A DNA stretch of 64,000 nt from Engraulis encrasicolus. Lineage: Eukaryota; Chordata; Actinopteri; Clupeiformes; Engraulidae. A model generated the notes under the pieces. It did not search any database, was not told where the DNA came from, and was given only the letters and a program-made list of their open reading frames with translations. Location: positions 21,596,687 to 21,660,686 of the forward strand of contig NC_085866.1 of assembly GCF_034702125.1 (NCBI RefSeq). Reading direction: 5' to 3'. The translations under genes and the position numbers were made by a program. Numbering within the stretch: position 1 is the first letter of the stretch; every line of letters begins with the position of its first letter. Positions 62,048 through 64,000 of the stretch are shown here, in pieces.

Positions 62048-63440
62048 TAGTTACTTCCTAAATCTGTTCTGGTTAGACAGACATCTCCATGATACCAGGC
62101 ACGTTTCTGGAGAGTCCTCTGATAAATTGCCAACCATAATTATGTCAGCATAAAATTGGATCTAAATTTAGCCAAATTACAAAACAGCAATGCTCCAAAT
62201 GAGGGTCTAGACACGCTATAGAGTTGGTATACTGGTAGTCCTTTCTCTATTGGTCAATGCATTTTGGATCTTTGTGATATGTTCCAACCTAAAGGCTTCC
62301 TTTGTGTGGTTTTAAATGCGAGAACTACTCAGTGTTGTTTGAATGTCACAAATTTGTCACCTCTTGGTTAGTTGATGCAACTGTGTGAAAAAAAAGTAAT
62401 GGAATATAATAAATAAAAGTGTCAGTGTGTAACAGTAATGCACCATTGGTCTGCTTTGGGACTGAGAAACATTTACATTAACATTAAAGAAAAAAAATTT
62501 TCATCTAACTCGGATAAGTACAACCTACTGAGTTTTGACAATTTCTGTAAATTCTCCTATAGCTGTCTTTTTTATAAAACTTTGCATGGCCTGGCGCCAC
62601 CTTGTTTACAGGATTTTATAAAATATTGTCAAACACGAGTAACTCGAGCAGTGGTCAATAAAGATGTAGAGATTCCTTTCAGGAAAACCTCTTTCAGTCA
62701 AAATGCATTATCTACTAAAGGCAGCACATTATGGAACTCTATTCCACTGCATATAAGGGAATGTCCCTCTTTAGCCACCTTTAAGATGGAGTATAAAAAG
62801 TGGCTTCGAGCCCAACAAACATGTTCACACTGATGGTCTGAGCCTCTACACAGTGTACACGCACACACACACTCACATAACACATGGCCCTATTTTGGGA
62901 CCTTTTTCTTTTCTCTTTTCCTTTTATTTACATGCATGCTTTTTGCTTCTGTAGTGGGTTTTATTTCTTTTGTTACTAACAGTCTGTTTTGATATTGGAT
63001 GAATGTTTGGGATTTTAAATTCTATTGCTTGTAAACATCTAGCCTGCCTATTTTGGACACCAGATGGAAATTAGCCCTTGGGCTACAATCTGGCATATTT
63101 ACATATATGTACATGTATGTATATGTTCATTAATGTGCAATGTCCTGAAGAAATAAAGTAAAGTAAAGTATAAGTATCTTCAGTCACATGGATCTACATC
63201 TTCCTAAATCTGCTGTGTTTAGACAGACAGACATCTCCATGATACCAGGCACGTTTCTGGAAAATCCATAATTATGTCAGCACAAAATTGGATCTAAATT
63301 TAGCCAAATTACGAAACAGTAATGCTCCAAATGAGGGTCTAGACAGCTCTAGACAGGTGCTGCGACCGTGAATAACAATTAATGAGTGGAATAGATAACA
63401 GGGTCAGTGTATAACAGTGACACAGCATTGGTCTGTTTTC
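62048..63440 (+). repeat. Direct duplication flanking a LINE 3' fragment
   Basis: 62048-62220 and 63190-63350 match (CATCTCCATGATACCAGGCA, CGTTTCTGG, AAATTGGATCTAAATTTAGC, ATGCTCCAAATGAGGGTCTA). 62395-62455 also matches 63383-63440 (AACAGT.A..CA.CATTGGTCTG). The LINE fragment begins right at the end of the first copy. Confidence 0.7.
62455..63170 (+). pseudogene. LINE ORF2 C-terminal fragment with 3' tail
   Basis: ORF part SYSCLFYKTLHGLAPPCLQD, TKGSTLWNSIPLHIRECPSL, ATFKMEYKKWL is the usual C-terminal end of CR1/L2-type LINEs (F..LHGLAPPYL...., LWN.LP..I). Stop at 62831, then a short 3' UTR and tail AATAAAGTAAAGTAAAG (63152-63170). Extreme 5' truncation, no RT. Confidence 0.75.
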
Positions 63441-63559
63441 GGTCAAAGCAGGATACAACATGTATTAAAGTCATGTTTTTTTCATTTTCAGTCATGGTAA
63501 GGGTTGGATCTACAACAAACTGCATGGTATTCTTTATCCATCACCATACACACAGGAAC

Positions 63560-64000
63560 CAGAATTGTGTCTTATTTGGGGGTCATCCCTATGTTCCCTG
63601 GGTCCTATGTTGCCTGCAACTGGGGAACTTGGGACCCTTTTTTCAAAAAAGGGTTCTATTTTGCCCGCTGCTTCCAAGTAGACTGCTGCTGCATGGCAAA
63701 GTGCAGGTACTTGTTGGACCTGTGACAGGTTAGGCTTAGGGATAGTTTTGGTCAGGGCACACATTTACAACTCAGAAACATTGCATTACTGACAGGTTAG
63801 GTTTAGGGATAGTTTTGGGAAGGACACAATTTTGGAAGCATTGCATTACTGACTGGTTTTGGGATAGACACAATGCAGGGAACATAGAACCCTTTTTTTT
63901 TTCCTTCGAAAAAGGGCCCTAAGTTCCCTGGTCCCATACAAAGACCGGAGAACATAGGACCCGGGGAATATAGGACCCGGGGGAACATAGGTACGCTCCC
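63560..64000. repeat. Repeat rich in GGGTCCTATGTTCCC units
   Basis: GGGAACTTGGGACCCTTTTTTC (63624) and its inverse GAAAAAGGGCCCTAAGTTCC (63908) form arms around GGTTAGGTTTAGGGATAGTTTTGG repeats (63728, 63798). Continues beyond the window. A MITE family common in fish. Confidence 0.65.

Overview
This is a piece of a teleost fish genome. The evidence is a spliced vertebrate gene with canonical GT-AG introns, a dense load of fish-type MITEs, tRNA-derived SINEs, Tc1/mariner, hAT and L2/CR1-like LINE remnants, long (GT)n microsatellites, and no prokaryotic operon structure. I cannot name the species from the sequence.

Host gene. Nine exons on the + strand (first at 1069, stop codon at 51011-51013) encode the C-terminal two thirds of an organic-anion-transporting polypeptide, best matched to SLCO3A1 (OATP3A1). 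All nine exons join in phase. Intron 5 (6781-47517) is about 40.7 kb, and nearly all of it is one inserted mobile element.

The main discovery. Positions 7715-45374 form a single DNA transposon of about 37.7 kb. It is bounded by an exact 8-bp target duplication (CAGTTGCC at 7707-7714 and 45375-45382) and by multi-kilobase terminal inverted repeats (left 7715 to about 11010, right about 41096 to 45374). It landed inside an older L2/CR1-type LINE: the two LINE halves on its outer sides rejoin in frame when the element and one target copy are removed. Two genes diverge from a central promoter near 24.24-24.58 kb. Leftward is a four-exon, now frameshifted Merlin-type (IS1016/ISXO2-like DDE) transposase, with its stop 53 bp from the left repeat. 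Rightward is an intact four-exon, 255-residue CCDC106-like protein, with its stop 94 bp from the right repeat. The terminal repeats carry an 88-bp tandem array (8 copies left, 13 right) built of 22-bp modules, plus nested palindromes. To my knowledge a giant, foldback-like Merlin element with a CCDC106-like partner gene is not a described arrangement. A 296-bp MITE at 4153-4448 has nearly the same termini and the same 8-bp target-site length.

Interior of the element (11-41 kb). It has been swollen by later insertions: a decayed LINE with a C-terminal nuclease-like domain (about 12.83-16.69 kb) that itself holds gag and protease scraps, a Tc1/mariner copy (19.82-21.51 kb), a ZBED/hAT scrap, an inverted pair of 473-479 bp MITEs, a 135-bp tandem array with pol III B-box-like cores, an 8-bp-TSD hAT-like element, and a TTAA-flanked element inserted in an older decayed ORF (33.4-37.0 kb).

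Flanks. 1-7.3 kb holds exons 1-5 with MITEs, a SINE and minisatellites. 47.5-51.0 kb holds exons 6-9. From 51 kb to the end there is the 3' UTR/downstream region with microsatellites, SINEs, palindromic MITEs and a LINE 3' fragment; I see no further host gene there.
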